Assembly (NCBI RefSeq): GCF_030580655.1
Contig: NZ_JAUQTB010000010.1
Span: 62,001-126,000 of the forward strand
DNA length: 64,000 nt
Origin: Paenibacillus lacisoli
GTDB taxonomy: Bacteria > Bacillota > Bacilli > Paenibacillales > Paenibacillaceae
Reading direction: 5' to 3'
Positions 18,758 through 28,098 of this stretch are shown in pieces. Both the position numbers and the translations under genes were made by a program. Numbering within the stretch: position 1 is the stretch's first letter; each line of letters begins with the position of its first letter. The notes beneath the pieces are model-generated. The model was not told the origin of the DNA, did not search any database, and worked only from the letters and a program-made list of their open reading frames with translations.

Positions 18758-19228
18758 ATGCATCCCATCGAGCTATTCCCTTATCGTAATGATATTCGAA
18801 CCGTCCTGCTTCCCTATCTTCAGCAGCTCCCTGAATCTAATTGGTTTCGGACACATTCTGATCACCCTAACTCTGTCGCCTGGATCATCCAGCATATCAG
18901 TGACAGTGAGGCATCCTGGCTGCATACGGCAGGACTTCATGCACACCTAGATCGCGATACAGCTGCAAGGAATCACCAAGCCTCACCTGCTGAGTTGATC
19001 GACCGCTACATCCGAATCCGTCTGAAGAGTGACCGCGTGCTGCGCGATCTTTCCATCACCGATCTGAAACGGCTGATCGAACTGCCTAAGTACAGTGACG
19101 GATGGACTCCACCCTCTCCGCCGACGCTTCGCTGGGTGTTCCACCATATCTATGAGCATGAAGCTTATCACGCCGGGCAGATTGGTGTTATCGCCCGTCT
19201 TAACGGCTTTGCTGTCCCACTTTTTTAG
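18758..19228 (+). CDS. DinB-like four-helix metalloprotein
   Basis: 156 residues, cytosolic. It has the DinB/YfiT pattern of three metal-ligand histidines: one in IIQHISDSEASW and two in HHIYEHEAYHAGQI near the C-terminus. Members include bacillithiol-S-transferases and other thiol transferases, but most are uncharacterised. Start ATG 18758 is preceded by AGGAGG at a longish 13-base distance. The gene is 232 bases after the MutS2-like gene; no terminator is obvious between them, so read-through is possible. Substrate unknown. Confidence 0.8.
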   Translation: MHPIELFPYRNDIRTVLLPYLQQLPESNWFRTHSDHPNSVAWIIQHISDSEASWLHTAGLHAHLDRDTAARNHQASPAELIDRYIRIRLKSDRVLRDLSITDLKRLIELPKYSDGWTPPSPPTLRWVFHHIYEHEAYHAGQIGVIARLNGFAVPLF

Positions 19229-19258
19229 GAACATCGATCTCCGCAGAAGGAAATACAC

Positions 19259-19292
19259 AAAGACCCGAATGTCGTTAGACATTCGGGTCTTT
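19259..19292. terminator. Bidirectional terminator between DinB-like and catalase genes
   Basis: AAAGACCCGAATGTC and GACATTCGGGTCTTT form a 15-bp perfect stem with a GTTA loop between convergent genes. Confidence 0.85.
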
Positions 19293-19306
19293 GGATTACC
19301 TTGTCA

Positions 19307-20905
19307 TTAATAAGGGTCTGCTTCATGACCTTCCTGCTCGGCCTTGCGGGCAGCCGCATCTGCCGATGCTTTCCCTTGACCGTTCGCAGCCATTGACATG
19401 TCCGCTTCCTTGAGGGCTTCTGCCACCCGGCGGCCATAGTCCGTATCGGCTTCGGTAAAATAGCTGATCATCCGCTCACGGATATCATCCTTACACTGTA
19501 CGAGAGCTGCCGCCAGGTTGGAGATCAGCTCGTCACGTTCCCAATCTTCGAAGGCACGATACGTATCGCCTGCCTGCTTGAAGTTGTTCTGGCGGTCGAT
19601 CGGACTGCGTACGAGCTTGGCATTGTAATGGGGCTCATGATCCTTGCCCGTCTTCGACGCTTCCTTCAGCCCTCCCAAGGAGGAAGGTTCATAATTAACA
19701 TGAGGGTTCTGTGCCGGCGCCCGGTCTGGCTCGATACGCATCTGACCTCCGCTCTGGTTCGTGGCAACCCGCTTCAACGGACGGTTAACCGGAACCTGCA
19801 GATAGTTGGCACCAACCCGGTGACGCTGGGTATCCGAATACGAGAAAGTTCGACCCTGCAGCAGTTTATCATCTGAAAAATCCAATCCATCGACCAGTAC
19901 TCCTGTACCGAATGCAGCCTGCTCCACCTCCGTGAAGTAGTCTTCCGGGTTACGGTTGAGGGTCATTTTCCCCACCTTCAGGAATGGAAACTGGTCCTCC
20001 GGCCACAGCTTGGTAGGATCCAGCGGGTCAAAATCCAGCTCAGGATGCTCATCGTCGCTCATAATCTGCACACAGAGCTCCCATTCCGGATAATCTCCGC
20101 GTTCGATCGCTTCATACAAATCTACTGTCGCATGATTAAAGTTGATTCCCTGAATTTCATTAGCTTCCTGCTGGGTCAGGTTGCGGATCCCCTGTTTGAG
20201 CGGCTCCCAATGGTATTTAATCAGCACCCCTTCGCCCTCTTCATTTACCCATTTGTAGGTGTTCACTCCCGAGCCCTGCATCTGCCGGTAGTTCGCGGGA
20301 ATCCCCCAAGGCGAGAACACGAAGGTAATCATGTGAGTGGCTTCAGGGCTCATGGAGACAAAATCAAAAAAGCGCTTCATATCCTGTGCATTGTATACGG
20401 GGTCAGGCTTGAAAGCATGCACCATGTCCGGGAATTTCAACGGATCGCGGATGAAGAAGATTTTCAGATTGTTCCCTACCAGGTCCCAGTTACCGTCCTC
20501 AGTATAGAATTTCACTGCAAAACCGCGCGGATCACGCAGTGTTTCCGGAGAGTGGCCGCCATGAATCACTGTGGAGAAGCGCACAAAGACCGGGGTCTGT
20601 TTACCAGGCTCCTGAAACAGCTTCGCACGGGTATATTTTGATACAGGCTCATCGCCTGCCTTGCCGTAAGCCTCAAAGATTCCATAGGCACCTGCACCAC
20701 GAGCATGAACAACGCGCTCAGGAACACGTTCCCGGTCAAAATGCGAAATTTTTTCCAGAAAGTTATAGTTCTCCAGCGTTGTGGGTCCCCGGTTTCCGAC
20801 CGTTCTAACATTCTGGTTGTCAGTTACCGGATGCCCTTGACGATTCGTCAGCGTTAATTCATCCTCGCGTTCACTTGGCTTGTTCTTCGATTCATGTTCG
20901 TTCAT
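19307..20905 (-). CDS. Monofunctional haem catalase
   Basis: About 532 residues; it decomposes H2O2 to water and oxygen in the cytosol. The distal histidine lies in [12 protein letters not shown], the distal Asn region is [17 protein letters not shown], and the haem-ligand tyrosine lies in [14 protein letters not shown]. There is no extra C-terminal flavodoxin-like domain, so it is a small-subunit catalase with a charged tail (EGHEADPY). Start ATG 20905 rather than 20980, since the longer form adds 25 residues of no catalase character. It follows kduD by 90 bases on the same strand with no visible terminator, so it may share the kdu transcript. I see no clear PerR box upstream. Confidence 0.93.
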   Translation of the reverse strand: MNEHESKNKPSEREDELTLTNRQGHPVTDNQNVRTVGNRGPTTLENYNFLEKISHFDRERVPERVVHARGAGAYGIFEAYGKAGDEPVSKYTRAKLFQEPGKQTPVFVRFSTVIHGGHSPETLRDPRGFAVKFYTEDGNWDLVGNNLKIFFIRDPLKFPDMVHAFKPDPVYNAQDMKRFFDFVSMSPEATHMITFVFSPWGIPANYRQMQGSGVNTYKWVNEEGEGVLIKYHWEPLKQGIRNLTQQEANEIQGINFNHATVDLYEAIERGDYPEWELCVQIMSDDEHPELDFDPLDPTKLWPEDQFPFLKVGKMTLNRNPEDYFTEVEQAAFGTGVLVDGLDFSDDKLLQGRTFSYSDTQRHRVGANYLQVPVNRPLKRVATNQSGGQMRIEPDRAPAQNPHVNYEPSSLGGLKEASKTGKDHEPHYNAKLVRSPIDRQNNFKQAGDTYRAFEDWERDELISNLAAALVQCKDDIRERMISYFTEADTDYGRRVAEALKEADMSMAANGQGKASADAAARKAEQEGHEADPY

Positions 20906-20995
20906 CGATTGGGCTTCCACCTTCCTGCTGATTTTAGACAGATGGGTACTCGTACCATTTTGCCCTGCAGGAAGTAACAATAATCACCCTTCAAG

Positions 20996-21748
20996 TTAAC
21001 GGGCCATCCAGCCACCGTCAACATTCAGCACATGTCCGTTCAGATAATCAGAAGCATCTGAAGCCAGGAACACCACCGGGCCAGCCAGATCTTCCGGTGT
21101 ACCCCAGCGGCCTGCAGGGATCCGGTTCGTAATATCCTGGTAACGGCCCTCATCCGCACGAATCTGCGTGGTATTATCCGTCACCATATATCCTGGTGCG
21201 ATCGCGTTAATGTGCAGACCTTTAGATGCCCACTCATTGGCAAATGCTTTTGTTAACCCGGCAATTCCGTGCTTGCTCGCTGTATAGCCGGGTACATTGA
21301 TGCCGCCCTGGTACGACAGCATGGAAGCGATGTTAATGATCTTCCCACTGCCGCGTTTCATCATATGGCGTCCTGCCAACTGGCTGAGAACAAAGGCTGT
21401 CGTCAGATTGAGGTCCATTACATCATGCCAGTCCTGCAGGGAATGCTCGGCAGCCGGCGTACGGCGGATAATACCCGCATTGTTAACCAGAATATCTACG
21501 TGGCCAAAGGCCTCGACGGCTCTCTGAAATATCGGCTCCAGCTCCCTCTCCTCACTCAGATCTGCTTTGATCCCGACAGCCTGGCGTCCCAGCGCCTTGA
21601 TTTTGTCCACCGTCTCCTGTGGAAGAGAGTACGAGATGCACACCACATCTGCACCTGCCTCCGCCAGTCCCAGTGCCATGCCCTGTCCAAGACCGCCTGA
21701 GCTGCCTGTTACAACAGCCACTTTCCCTTCCAGATTGAATGCCTTCAC
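20996..21748 (-). CDS. kduD: 2-deoxy-D-gluconate / 2-keto-3-deoxygluconate dehydrogenase KduD (SDR)
   Basis: 250 residues, cytosolic short-chain dehydrogenase. KduD reduces 2,5-diketo-3-deoxygluconate to 2-keto-3-deoxygluconate with NAD(P)H, the step after KduI in unsaturated uronate catabolism. The cofactor loop TGSSGGLGQG, NNAG and the catalytic GYTASKHG are all present, and the C-terminus HVLNVDGGWMAR is typical. The start is a GTG at 21748 with GGAGGAG six bases upstream; the upstream ATG at 21778 falls in the end of the deoR gene. It lies 26 bases downstream of deoR in a kduI-deoR-kduD operon. Confidence 0.92.
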   Translation of the reverse strand: MKAFNLEGKVAVVTGSSGGLGQGMALGLAEAGADVVCISYSLPQETVDKIKALGRQAVGIKADLSEERELEPIFQRAVEAFGHVDILVNNAGIIRRTPAAEHSLQDWHDVMDLNLTTAFVLSQLAGRHMMKRGSGKIINIASMLSYQGGINVPGYTASKHGIAGLTKAFANEWASKGLHINAIAPGYMVTDNTTQIRADEGRYQDITNRIPAGRWGTPEDLAGPVVFLASDASDYLNGHVLNVDGGWMAR

Positions 21749-21774
21749 ACATTCTCCTCCTCCGCGATACCTTT

Positions 21775-22542
21775 TCACTTCGTCGTTTGCCCATAGTCCA
21801 TCCGCAATCCTGCCTGCTCATAGATCTCCGCCGTTTCCCTGTCGAGTCCGCTGTCACTAATCATACCGTCCAGCTCGTCGCAGCGCGCGAACGTCCGAAG
21901 CGCAAAATGGCCGAACTTGTAATGATCCACCATCCCGTACACCTGCTGGGCTGCATGCATGAGTGCTTTCTTATAAGCCGTCAGCTCTCCCGTATAAATG
22001 GACAAGCCGAACTCGGGATGAACGGCCGTGGCCGATACAAATGCCTTATGGATATTGAGCTGCCGCACATACTGTACCGATTCTTCCCCTGTCAACACAT
22101 TGCGGACTCTGGCACCGCCGGGAACGATCAGACGAATCTGATCGCGCCGCACCAGCTCGGAGATAATAAACAGATCATTCGTTATCACCGTCAGCTCCTG
22201 ATTAGGAAGCCGTCTGGCCAGTTCCAGGATAGTGCTTCCTCCATCCAGTGCGATAATCTCACCGGCCTGGATATACGTTAGCGCCCTCTCGGCAATTTCA
22301 GCCTTCTCTGCATTGTGCTTACCGCTGGCCCCCTGGCTGGACAGAATTCCGTACTGGTCACCCTGCGCCAGAATAGCTCCGCCATGGACACGCACGAGCA
22401 GCCCCATCTGCTCCAGCTTGTCCAGATCCTCCCGGACTGTTTTACCGGTCACATCCAACAGCTCGCTCAGCTCCTGGACGGTTATTTCCTGTCTGGCAAT
22501 GAGCGCTTCCATGATTTTCTCGTGTCTTTTTAATGGATTCAT
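21775..22542 (-). CDS. DeoR-family transcriptional regulator of the kdu operon
   Basis: About 255 residues. N-terminal winged helix (ITVQELSELLDVTGKTVRED, then HGGAI) followed by the DeoRC sugar-phosphate sensing domain (ALDGGSTILELARRL, ITNDLFI). It lies between kduI and kduD and so probably senses a uronate-pathway intermediate and controls the operon. Three decameric direct repeats upstream of kduI are the obvious candidate operator. Start ATG 22542 agrees with the family (MNPLKRHEKIM); a TTG 21 bases earlier is possible. Confidence 0.85.
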   Translation of the reverse strand: MNPLKRHEKIMEALIARQEITVQELSELLDVTGKTVREDLDKLEQMGLLVRVHGGAILAQGDQYGILSSQGASGKHNAEKAEIAERALTYIQAGEIIALDGGSTILELARRLPNQELTVITNDLFIISELVRRDQIRLIVPGGARVRNVLTGEESVQYVRQLNIHKAFVSATAVHPEFGLSIYTGELTAYKKALMHAAQQVYGMVDHYKFGHFALRTFARCDELDGMISDSGLDRETAEIYEQAGLRMDYGQTTK

Positions 22543-22572
22543 AGCTTCTCTCTTCTTCTGCAAAATAATAGA

Positions 22573-23406
22573 CTACTTCAAAGCCTTCATGGCCACTCCA
22601 TCCATATCATCAAAGGTCTGATTCTCACCGGCCATCGCCCAGCAGAACGTATAATTGCTTGTTCCGACACCACTGTGAATCGACCAGCTCGGCGAGATTA
22701 CAGCCTGCTCATTGCGTACAACCAGATGACGGGTTTCGTCCGGTTCGCCCATCATATGAAAGACTACTGCGTCCTCAGGCATATTGAAATACAGGTATAC
22801 TTCCGAGCGGCGGTTATGCGTGTGTGCAGGCATGGTGTTCCACATATTCCCTGGGTCCAGTTCTGTTATTCCCATAACGAGCTGACAGCTCTGAATGCCA
22901 TCCTGATGGATGTATTTGTAGATCGTGCGCTCATTCGAGCTGCTTATGCTGCCCAGATGGCTCGGTGTGGCCTGTTCCTGTGCAGCTTTGACTGTAGGAT
23001 ATTTATGATGGGCAGGCGTCGAGACAAAATAAAAGCGTGGACTTTCTTCTCCGGCTCGGTGGCGGAATACAACTTCCTTAACTCCAAGTCCGATATACAA
23101 GCATTCTTTGGCAGCAATCTCGTAGCTCTCTCCGTCTGCTGTGATAACGCCGGGGCCTCCGGTATTAATAATGCCGATCTCGCGCCGCTCCAAGAAATAA
23201 CCTGCGCCGATATCTTGGAGCGGCACCTCCAGCACAAGGTCCTTGCTGACAGGAACAGCGGAACCCACAATATACCGGTCAACGTGACTGTAAACGGTTA
23301 CTAATGCATCTGCCGCAAAAAGATCTTCAATCAGGAACTCCCTGCGCAGCTTCTCTGTATTAAATGTTCGAACAGCCTCAGGATGGGATGCATACCGGTT
23401 TTCCAT
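22573..23406 (-). CDS. kduI: 5-dehydro-4-deoxy-D-glucuronate isomerase KduI
   Basis: 277 residues, cytosolic cupin. It isomerises 4-deoxy-5-keto-uronate, the product of pectate or glycosaminoglycan lyases, to 2,5-diketo-3-deoxygluconate. The zinc site is visible as HTHNRRSEVY (two His and Glu), with a further His in WSIHSGVG, and the core NTGGPGVI and SSSNERTIYKYIH segments are conserved. Start ATG 23406 follows AGAGGA. It is the first gene of the kduI-deoR-kduD operon, so pectin or unsaturated glucuronate breakdown is expected. No lyase or KdgK/KdgA is in the window. Confidence 0.95.
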   Translation of the reverse strand: MENRYASHPEAVRTFNTEKLRREFLIEDLFAADALVTVYSHVDRYIVGSAVPVSKDLVLEVPLQDIGAGYFLERREIGIINTGGPGVITADGESYEIAAKECLYIGLGVKEVVFRHRAGEESPRFYFVSTPAHHKYPTVKAAQEQATPSHLGSISSSNERTIYKYIHQDGIQSCQLVMGITELDPGNMWNTMPAHTHNRRSEVYLYFNMPEDAVVFHMMGEPDETRHLVVRNEQAVISPSWSIHSGVGTSNYTFCWAMAGENQTFDDMDGVAMKALK

Positions 23407-23456
23407 CTTAATCAATCCTCTCATCTGTAGTTAACTACTGTCTATCGTTTATATAA

Positions 23457-23486
23457 GTTCATATTAGTTCATTTATGTTCATTTTA
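23457..23486. promoter_or_regulatory. Three tandem decamer repeats upstream of kduI
   Basis: GTTCATATTA, GTTCATTTAT and GTTCATTTTA follow one another with an exact 10-base period, one helical turn. This arrangement is typical of DeoR-family operators. They lie 51-80 bases before the kduI start, close to TATATAAA on the minus strand, so binding would cover the promoter. Confidence 0.65.
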
Positions 23487-23531
23487 CCAGTCCTATTTTG
23501 AAGAATTTTACACCATTCAAATTCCTGAACA

Positions 23532-23566
23532 ACAAAAAAACGACACTGCCTAAGGCAGTGCCGTTT
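23532..23566 (-). terminator. Terminator of the qox operon
   Basis: AACGGCACTGCC and GGCAGTGTCGTT around TTA, with one G-T pair, followed on the minus strand by seven T. It lies just beyond the qoxD stop. Confidence 0.85.
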
Positions 23567-23604
23567 AATTAAGATTCTCTCTTACAAGAGAAACCCCATT
23601 CTTA

Positions 23605-23940
23605 TTAATGGGCTACCATGTTGTTCATCATGATCCATACGGAACCGCCAACAATCGTCAGCAGGATTACGATACCCAGAACCAGGGTCATGACATTGTA
23701 ACGAGGACCGTTACCGTCACGGATGTGCATGAAGAAGAACAACTGGATGATAAACTGCAGCACCGCTGCAGCCAGGATCAGAACCAGCGTACCCGTCTCA
23801 CCCATCATGTGATTCATGACAACAACCAGTGGGATAATGGTGAGTACGATGGAAAGAATAAAACCGATCACGTACGATTTTACGGAACCATGGCTTTCAT
23901 GACCGTGTCCGTGCGAGTCGTGAGCTTGATGCTGTGCCAT
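23605..23940 (-). CDS. qoxD: Quinol oxidase subunit IV
   Basis: 111 residues with three membrane helices after a His-rich N-terminus (HGHGHESHG). It belongs to the CyoD/QoxD family, which stabilises the oxidase during assembly. The helices and the FFFMHIRDG loop fit the family. It starts one base after the qoxC stop, with GGGGGTGAT upstream, and closes the qoxABCD operon before a strong terminator. Confidence 0.9.
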   Translation of the reverse strand: MAQHQAHDSHGHGHESHGSVKSYVIGFILSIVLTIIPLVVVMNHMMGETGTLVLILAAAVLQFIIQLFFFMHIRDGNGPRYNVMTLVLGIVILLTIVGGSVWIMMNNMVAH

Positions 23941-23941
23941 C

Positions 23942-24550
23942 TTACATCACCCCCATCAGGTAGACGACCGTAAGCAGGAAAATCCATACGGCGTCCAAAA
24001 AGTGCCAGTACAAGCTGAATACTGTGATTTTGCCGCGGGTTACATCGGTGATGCCGCGCTGCTTCAATTGAATCAGCAGGCCGATCAGCCAACCAAGACC
24101 AATCGAAACGTGGACACCGTGTGTGCCGACCAGCGTGAAGAACGCTGACAGGAACGCACTTGTTGTATACGTTGCACCTTCGTTAACCATTTCGATAAAC
24201 TCGGATACCTCGAGCCCGATAAACCCAAGACCCAGTATACCAGTGATAATCAGCCAAGCCATCATTTGTTTCAGCTTACCTGCATTCATGGCCAGTACTG
24301 CGATACCACTAGTAAAGGAACTTGTCAGGAGCAGGAATGTTTCGATAATGACGCCTGTCATATTGAACAATTCTGCTCCATCAGGTCCGCCAGCGGTGTT
24401 GTTGCGAAGAACAACAAATGTTGCGAACAAGGTGCTGAACAAGATAACGTCCGTCACCAGGAAAATCCAGAAACCGAGCAGCTTCAGATCCTGAGGATCA
24501 TGGTGCCCGTCATCATGGCCGTGGCCGTGATGTGCTGCTGCGTGTGACAT
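23942..24550 (-). CDS. qoxC: Quinol oxidase subunit III
   Basis: 202 residues with five membrane helices, the haem-copper oxidase subunit III fold that lacks redox centres and supports proton uptake and stability. Recognisable segments are GFWIFLVTDVILFSTLFATF and GTHGVHVSIGLGWL, ending in HFLDAVWIFLLTVVYL. A His/Asp-rich N-terminus precedes the first helix. Its ATG overlaps the qoxB stop by one base (TAATG), indicating translational coupling. Confidence 0.93.
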   Translation of the reverse strand: MSHAAAHHGHGHDDGHHDPQDLKLLGFWIFLVTDVILFSTLFATFVVLRNNTAGGPDGAELFNMTGVIIETFLLLTSSFTSGIAVLAMNAGKLKQMMAWLIITGILGLGFIGLEVSEFIEMVNEGATYTTSAFLSAFFTLVGTHGVHVSIGLGWLIGLLIQLKQRGITDVTRGKITVFSLYWHFLDAVWIFLLTVVYLMGVM

Positions 24551-26520
24551 TATACCGACCCCCTTAAAGCCGCTTCCGTGCGTTCAACTTCTTCTTTAGG
24601 GATGTAATAATCCGTATCATACGTGAAGGAACGGCAGATCATGCAGATCGCGACGCCGATCAGACCCGGAATTGCCATCCAGAGCCAGTTGAACACGAAA
24701 CCAAAGCCGGCGATGAACCAGAAGACCGACATAATGATCGGAATTGCAGAGTTCTTCGGCATATGGATCGGCTGAACCGGTTTAGCTTCAGGCAGAATTC
24801 CATTCTTGCGGCGTTCTTTCTCTTCCCACCACTCGTCTTGCGAGCTTACATGCGGGATTGTTGCAAAGTTATATTCAGGTGCAGGAGATGGAATCGACCA
24901 TTCCAGGCCGCGTGCATCCCACGGATCACCAGAAGCTTTCAGCTGTTTGTGACGACGAATACCTTCTGCAATCTGCCAAACCTGGAACAGGAAGCCCAGA
25001 CCCATCAGAATGGCACCAATGGTGGATACCATGTTCAGCGGAGCCCAGCCGCGATCCCAGCCGTAAGTGCTCATACGACGAGTCATACCCATCAGACCGA
25101 GCGCGTACTGCGGCATGAAGCAGACATAGAAACCAATGTTCCAGAGCCAGAATGCCCAGTGTCCCAATTTCTCAGGAAGCATGAAGCCGAACATTTTTGG
25201 CCACCAGTAGTACATACCTGCGAAGTAACCGAACACCACACCACCGATCAACACTTGGTGGAAGTGAGCGATCAGGAAGTAACTGTTATGGAACTGGAAG
25301 TCAGCAGGTGCTACGGCCAGCATAACGCCTGTCATACCACCGAGTACAAAACATGGAATGAAGGCTACCGTCCACATCATCGGCTGTGTGAAGCGAATAC
25401 GGCCGCGGAACATGGTGAACAGCCAGTTAAATACTTTAACACCTGTAGGAATGGCAATAGCCATCGTTGTAATCGCGAAGAAGACGTTGACGTCTGCCCC
25501 TGATCCCATCGTGAAGAAGTGATGGACCCAAGTGAAGAAGGACAGGACACTGATGATCAGCATCGCGAATACCATCGATTTGTATCCAAACAGTTTCTTT
25601 CTGGAGAAGGTTGCCACGACTTCGGAGAAGATACCGAAAGCTGGCAGAACCACGATATACACTTCGGGGTGACCCCACATCCAGATTAAGTTGATATACA
25701 TCATCGGGTTACCGCCCATATCCAGTGTGAAGAAGTGGGCGCCGCCAAAGCGGTCGAGGAACAGAAGTGCCAGAGTAATCGTCAGAATCGGGAATGCAAA
25801 GATAATGATGATACATGTTGCAAATACGGACCAGGTGAACATTGGCATTTTCATCCAAGTCATCCCTGGAGCGCGCATCTTGATAATGGTAACCAAGAAG
25901 TTGATACCTGTTGCCAGGGAACCGATACCGGAGATCTGAATACCCCAGATATAGAAGTTCTGCCCGACACCTGGGCTAAACTGCAGCTCTGACAGAGGCG
26001 GATAACTCAGCCAGCCAGCGTCCGGTGAACCACCGATAACGAAGGACAGGTTGAACAGCATCGCACCCATGAAGAACAGCCAGAAGCTGAGTGCATTCAG
26101 GAATGGAAACGCAACGTCACGCGCTCCAATCTGAAGAGGTACCGCAATATTAAAGAGACCGAACATCAGCGGCATCGCCATGAAGAGGATCATGATCGTA
26201 CCGTGAGTCGTAAATACCTGGTTATAGTGTTCCGGCTGCAGGAATTGCATGTCCGGCATCGAAATCTGTGCTCTCATCATCAGACCGTCCACGCCGCCGC
26301 GGAACATCATCAGAATAGCTGCCAGGATGTACATAATACCGACTTTTTTATGGTCAACGGTTGTTAACCAGTTTTTCCAGAGCCAGCCCCATTTTTTGAA
26401 ATAAGTGAGTCCCGCCACAATTGCAATTGTGAAGATCGCAATCGATACGTCCGCACCGTAGATCAATGGATCGCCGGTTACGAAGAAATTGGACGCGAAC
26501 TCTTTGATGTTGTCTAACAT
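24550..26520 (-). CDS. qoxB: Quinol oxidase subunit I (haem-copper catalytic subunit)
   Basis: 656 residues, a polytopic membrane protein holding the low-spin haem and the haem-CuB site. Key motifs are TTHGTIMI (haem ligand), WMWGHPEVYIVVLP (CuB His and cross-linked Tyr), VHHFFTMG (two CuB His) and the haem-ligand pair in HFHQVLIGG. Extra C-terminal helices match the QoxB/CyoB group. The enzyme oxidises menaquinol, reduces O2 to water and pumps protons. Start ATG 26520 follows AAAGGAGG. Haem type (aa3 or bo) cannot be read from the sequence. Confidence 0.95.
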   Translation of the reverse strand: MLDNIKEFASNFFVTGDPLIYGADVSIAIFTIAIVAGLTYFKKWGWLWKNWLTTVDHKKVGIMYILAAILMMFRGGVDGLMMRAQISMPDMQFLQPEHYNQVFTTHGTIMILFMAMPLMFGLFNIAVPLQIGARDVAFPFLNALSFWLFFMGAMLFNLSFVIGGSPDAGWLSYPPLSELQFSPGVGQNFYIWGIQISGIGSLATGINFLVTIIKMRAPGMTWMKMPMFTWSVFATCIIIIFAFPILTITLALLFLDRFGGAHFFTLDMGGNPMMYINLIWMWGHPEVYIVVLPAFGIFSEVVATFSRKKLFGYKSMVFAMLIISVLSFFTWVHHFFTMGSGADVNVFFAITTMAIAIPTGVKVFNWLFTMFRGRIRFTQPMMWTVAFIPCFVLGGMTGVMLAVAPADFQFHNSYFLIAHFHQVLIGGVVFGYFAGMYYWWPKMFGFMLPEKLGHWAFWLWNIGFYVCFMPQYALGLMGMTRRMSTYGWDRGWAPLNMVSTIGAILMGLGFLFQVWQIAEGIRRHKQLKASGDPWDARGLEWSIPSPAPEYNFATIPHVSSQDEWWEEKERRKNGILPEAKPVQPIHMPKNSAIPIIMSVFWFIAGFGFVFNWLWMAIPGLIGVAICMICRSFTYDTDYYIPKEEVERTEAALRGSV

Positions 26521-26541
26521 TGGGGGCCTCCTTTCCCGTGA

Positions 26542-27549
26542 TTAATGTGAATCGCTAGAATGGTCTCCGTCTTCAAGGTCACTCGTTTTGTCTCCACCGT
26601 TCTCAACTTCCGTACCTGTGGATTCGCCATGCTCGTGACCCTTCTCGGAGGCTTTAACTACATATTTAGTAACAATATCCTTGAAGAGTCCTTCAGGGAA
26701 AGAAGAATATTTCTCAGGCTGTGATGGGCTTGGCTGAGCCAAAGCTTCATAACCTTCCTTGGTCAGCGGGTTGTTGCCATTCTTGACATCCGCTACCCAT
26801 GCTTCGTAATCTTGCTGGCTTTTCGCGTCTACAGTGAATCGCATTTGTGCAAAATGCTCTCCGCTGAAGTTGGCTCCTGAACCGTAATAAGTGCCCACTT
26901 TATCGGCTTGCAGATACAGCTGCATCGCCATGCCCGACATCGTGTACACCTGACCGCCAAGCTCCGGCACCCAGAAAGAGTTCATCGGTGCATCGGATGT
27001 CAGTTCAAAATGAACCGGCACGCCCTCAGGAATCACGATCTGATTCACAGTGGCAATACCCTCATCCGGATACATAAACAGCCATTTCCAGTCCAGGGAA
27101 GTAACCTGGATGTTAATCGGCTTCTGCTGTGCTTTCTCGCTGGATGAAGTAGAAGCTGCCTTGGCAACCGATTGCGAATTGGAAGGCTCCAGCGCGTACG
27201 TATAGTTTGCTGTTACTACAGCGATGACAATGATAACTACGATCGGAATACCCCACCAGATCGTCTCAAGCTTGTTGCTGTGCTCCCACTTTGGCTGATA
27301 GCCTGCCTTACTGTCCGGACGATCACGGTAGCGCCATACGATAACGCCAGTCAGAATCAGAACCGGTACAATGATAATGGCACACAGAAGTGTCGTAATA
27401 ATAATCAGATCGCTCTGCGCTTTTGCCACAGGCCCTGACGTATCAAATACGACATATCGTGCATCCGTAAAGAAGCAGGTCCAAATCAAAAGACCAACTG
27501 TCAGCACGGTCAAAACCAAAGCAAGCAGCATCTTGGTTTTTTTGTTCAT
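26542..27549 (-). CDS. qoxA: Quinol oxidase subunit II
   Basis: 335 residues: an N-terminal signal or anchor helix, a second membrane helix (IVVIIVIAVVTANYTY region) and an extracytoplasmic cupredoxin domain. The CuA motif is absent: where cytochrome c oxidases have CxExCxxxH, this protein reads GANFSGEHFAQMRF. That identifies a quinol oxidase. The C-terminus is acidic and His-rich. Start ATG 27549 follows AGAGGGG. First gene of the operon, with a Rex-like site about 130 bases upstream. Confidence 0.93.
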   Translation of the reverse strand: MNKKTKMLLALVLTVLTVGLLIWTCFFTDARYVVFDTSGPVAKAQSDLIIITTLLCAIIIVPVLILTGVIVWRYRDRPDSKAGYQPKWEHSNKLETIWWGIPIVVIIVIAVVTANYTYALEPSNSQSVAKAASTSSSEKAQQKPINIQVTSLDWKWLFMYPDEGIATVNQIVIPEGVPVHFELTSDAPMNSFWVPELGGQVYTMSGMAMQLYLQADKVGTYYGSGANFSGEHFAQMRFTVDAKSQQDYEAWVADVKNGNNPLTKEGYEALAQPSPSQPEKYSSFPEGLFKDIVTKYVVKASEKGHEHGESTGTEVENGGDKTSDLEDGDHSSDSH

Positions 27550-27675
27550 GTTGTTCCCCTCTCTTCAATGCTTTAAAAGCTACGAAAAGCCATTTGTTAA
27601 GTCCTTATATAGGATACTACAAATCCGTAGATTTTTTAGCGTTGTTAACAAATTTGTCGATATTTCTTTTGATAA

Positions 27676-27693
27676 ATGTGAATTATTTCTCAC
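27676..27693. promoter_or_regulatory. Rex-like site upstream of qoxA
   Basis: ATGTGAATTATTTCTCAC resembles the redox-sensor consensus TTGTGAAWWWWTTCACAA at 15 of 18 positions. Rex commonly controls terminal oxidases and fermentation genes in Firmicutes. Confidence 0.35.
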
Positions 27694-27727
27694 TTTCCCG
27701 GAACATCATCATAATAAATCTAAAAAA

Positions 27728-27770
27728 AACCCTTCGCCGACGGCTAATACCTTACCGTATGCAAAGGGTT
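27728..27770 (-). terminator. Terminator after the small membrane protein gene
   Basis: On the minus strand AAACCCTTTGC and GCGAAGGGTTT, with an inner ACGG/CCGT pairing, are followed by a long T-run. Confidence 0.7.
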
Positions 27771-27822
27771 TGTGTCATGCTGTACCGGTTCATAGCCGGG
27801 CCTCCAAAGAATACTCGTACGG

Positions 27823-28098
27823 TTAGAATCCGCCGCCGCCGTCATCCTCTTCCCTCCGGGACTGAATAGAGCCCGCCCATTTGCCAATGGAATAGACGAA
27901 AATACTGCCGACGATGAAGCCGATCCCGAGCATCAGGCCCAGGTTGCGGTCACTGAAATGATTCAGGTTAACAAGAACCATAATAATACCAACAACAGCT
28001 GCGATCACCGAGATGATCGTAAAAACGGAAACCATGCCCCGCATGTTCTTATCCTTCCGGTTATCGTTTCTGGATGGAGCAGTTGAATTTGTAGCCAT
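27823..28098 (-). CDS. Small two-helix membrane protein, unknown function
   Basis: 91 residues. A charged Lys/Arg/Asn-rich N-terminus is followed by two predicted membrane helices (VSVFTIISVIAAVVGIIMVL and GLMLGIGFIVGSIFVYSIG), then an Arg/Glu/Asp stretch and the tail GGGGF. I do not recognise a family. The ATG at 28098 is preceded by GAAGGGG at nine bases; the GTG at 28107 is too close to that site. It has its own terminator and lies between the bgl and qox units, with no operon partner. Confidence 0.7.
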   Translation of the reverse strand: MATNSTAPSRNDNRKDKNMRGMVSVFTIISVIAAVVGIIMVLVNLNHFSDRNLGLMLGIGFIVGSIFVYSIGKWAGSIQSRREEDDGGGGF

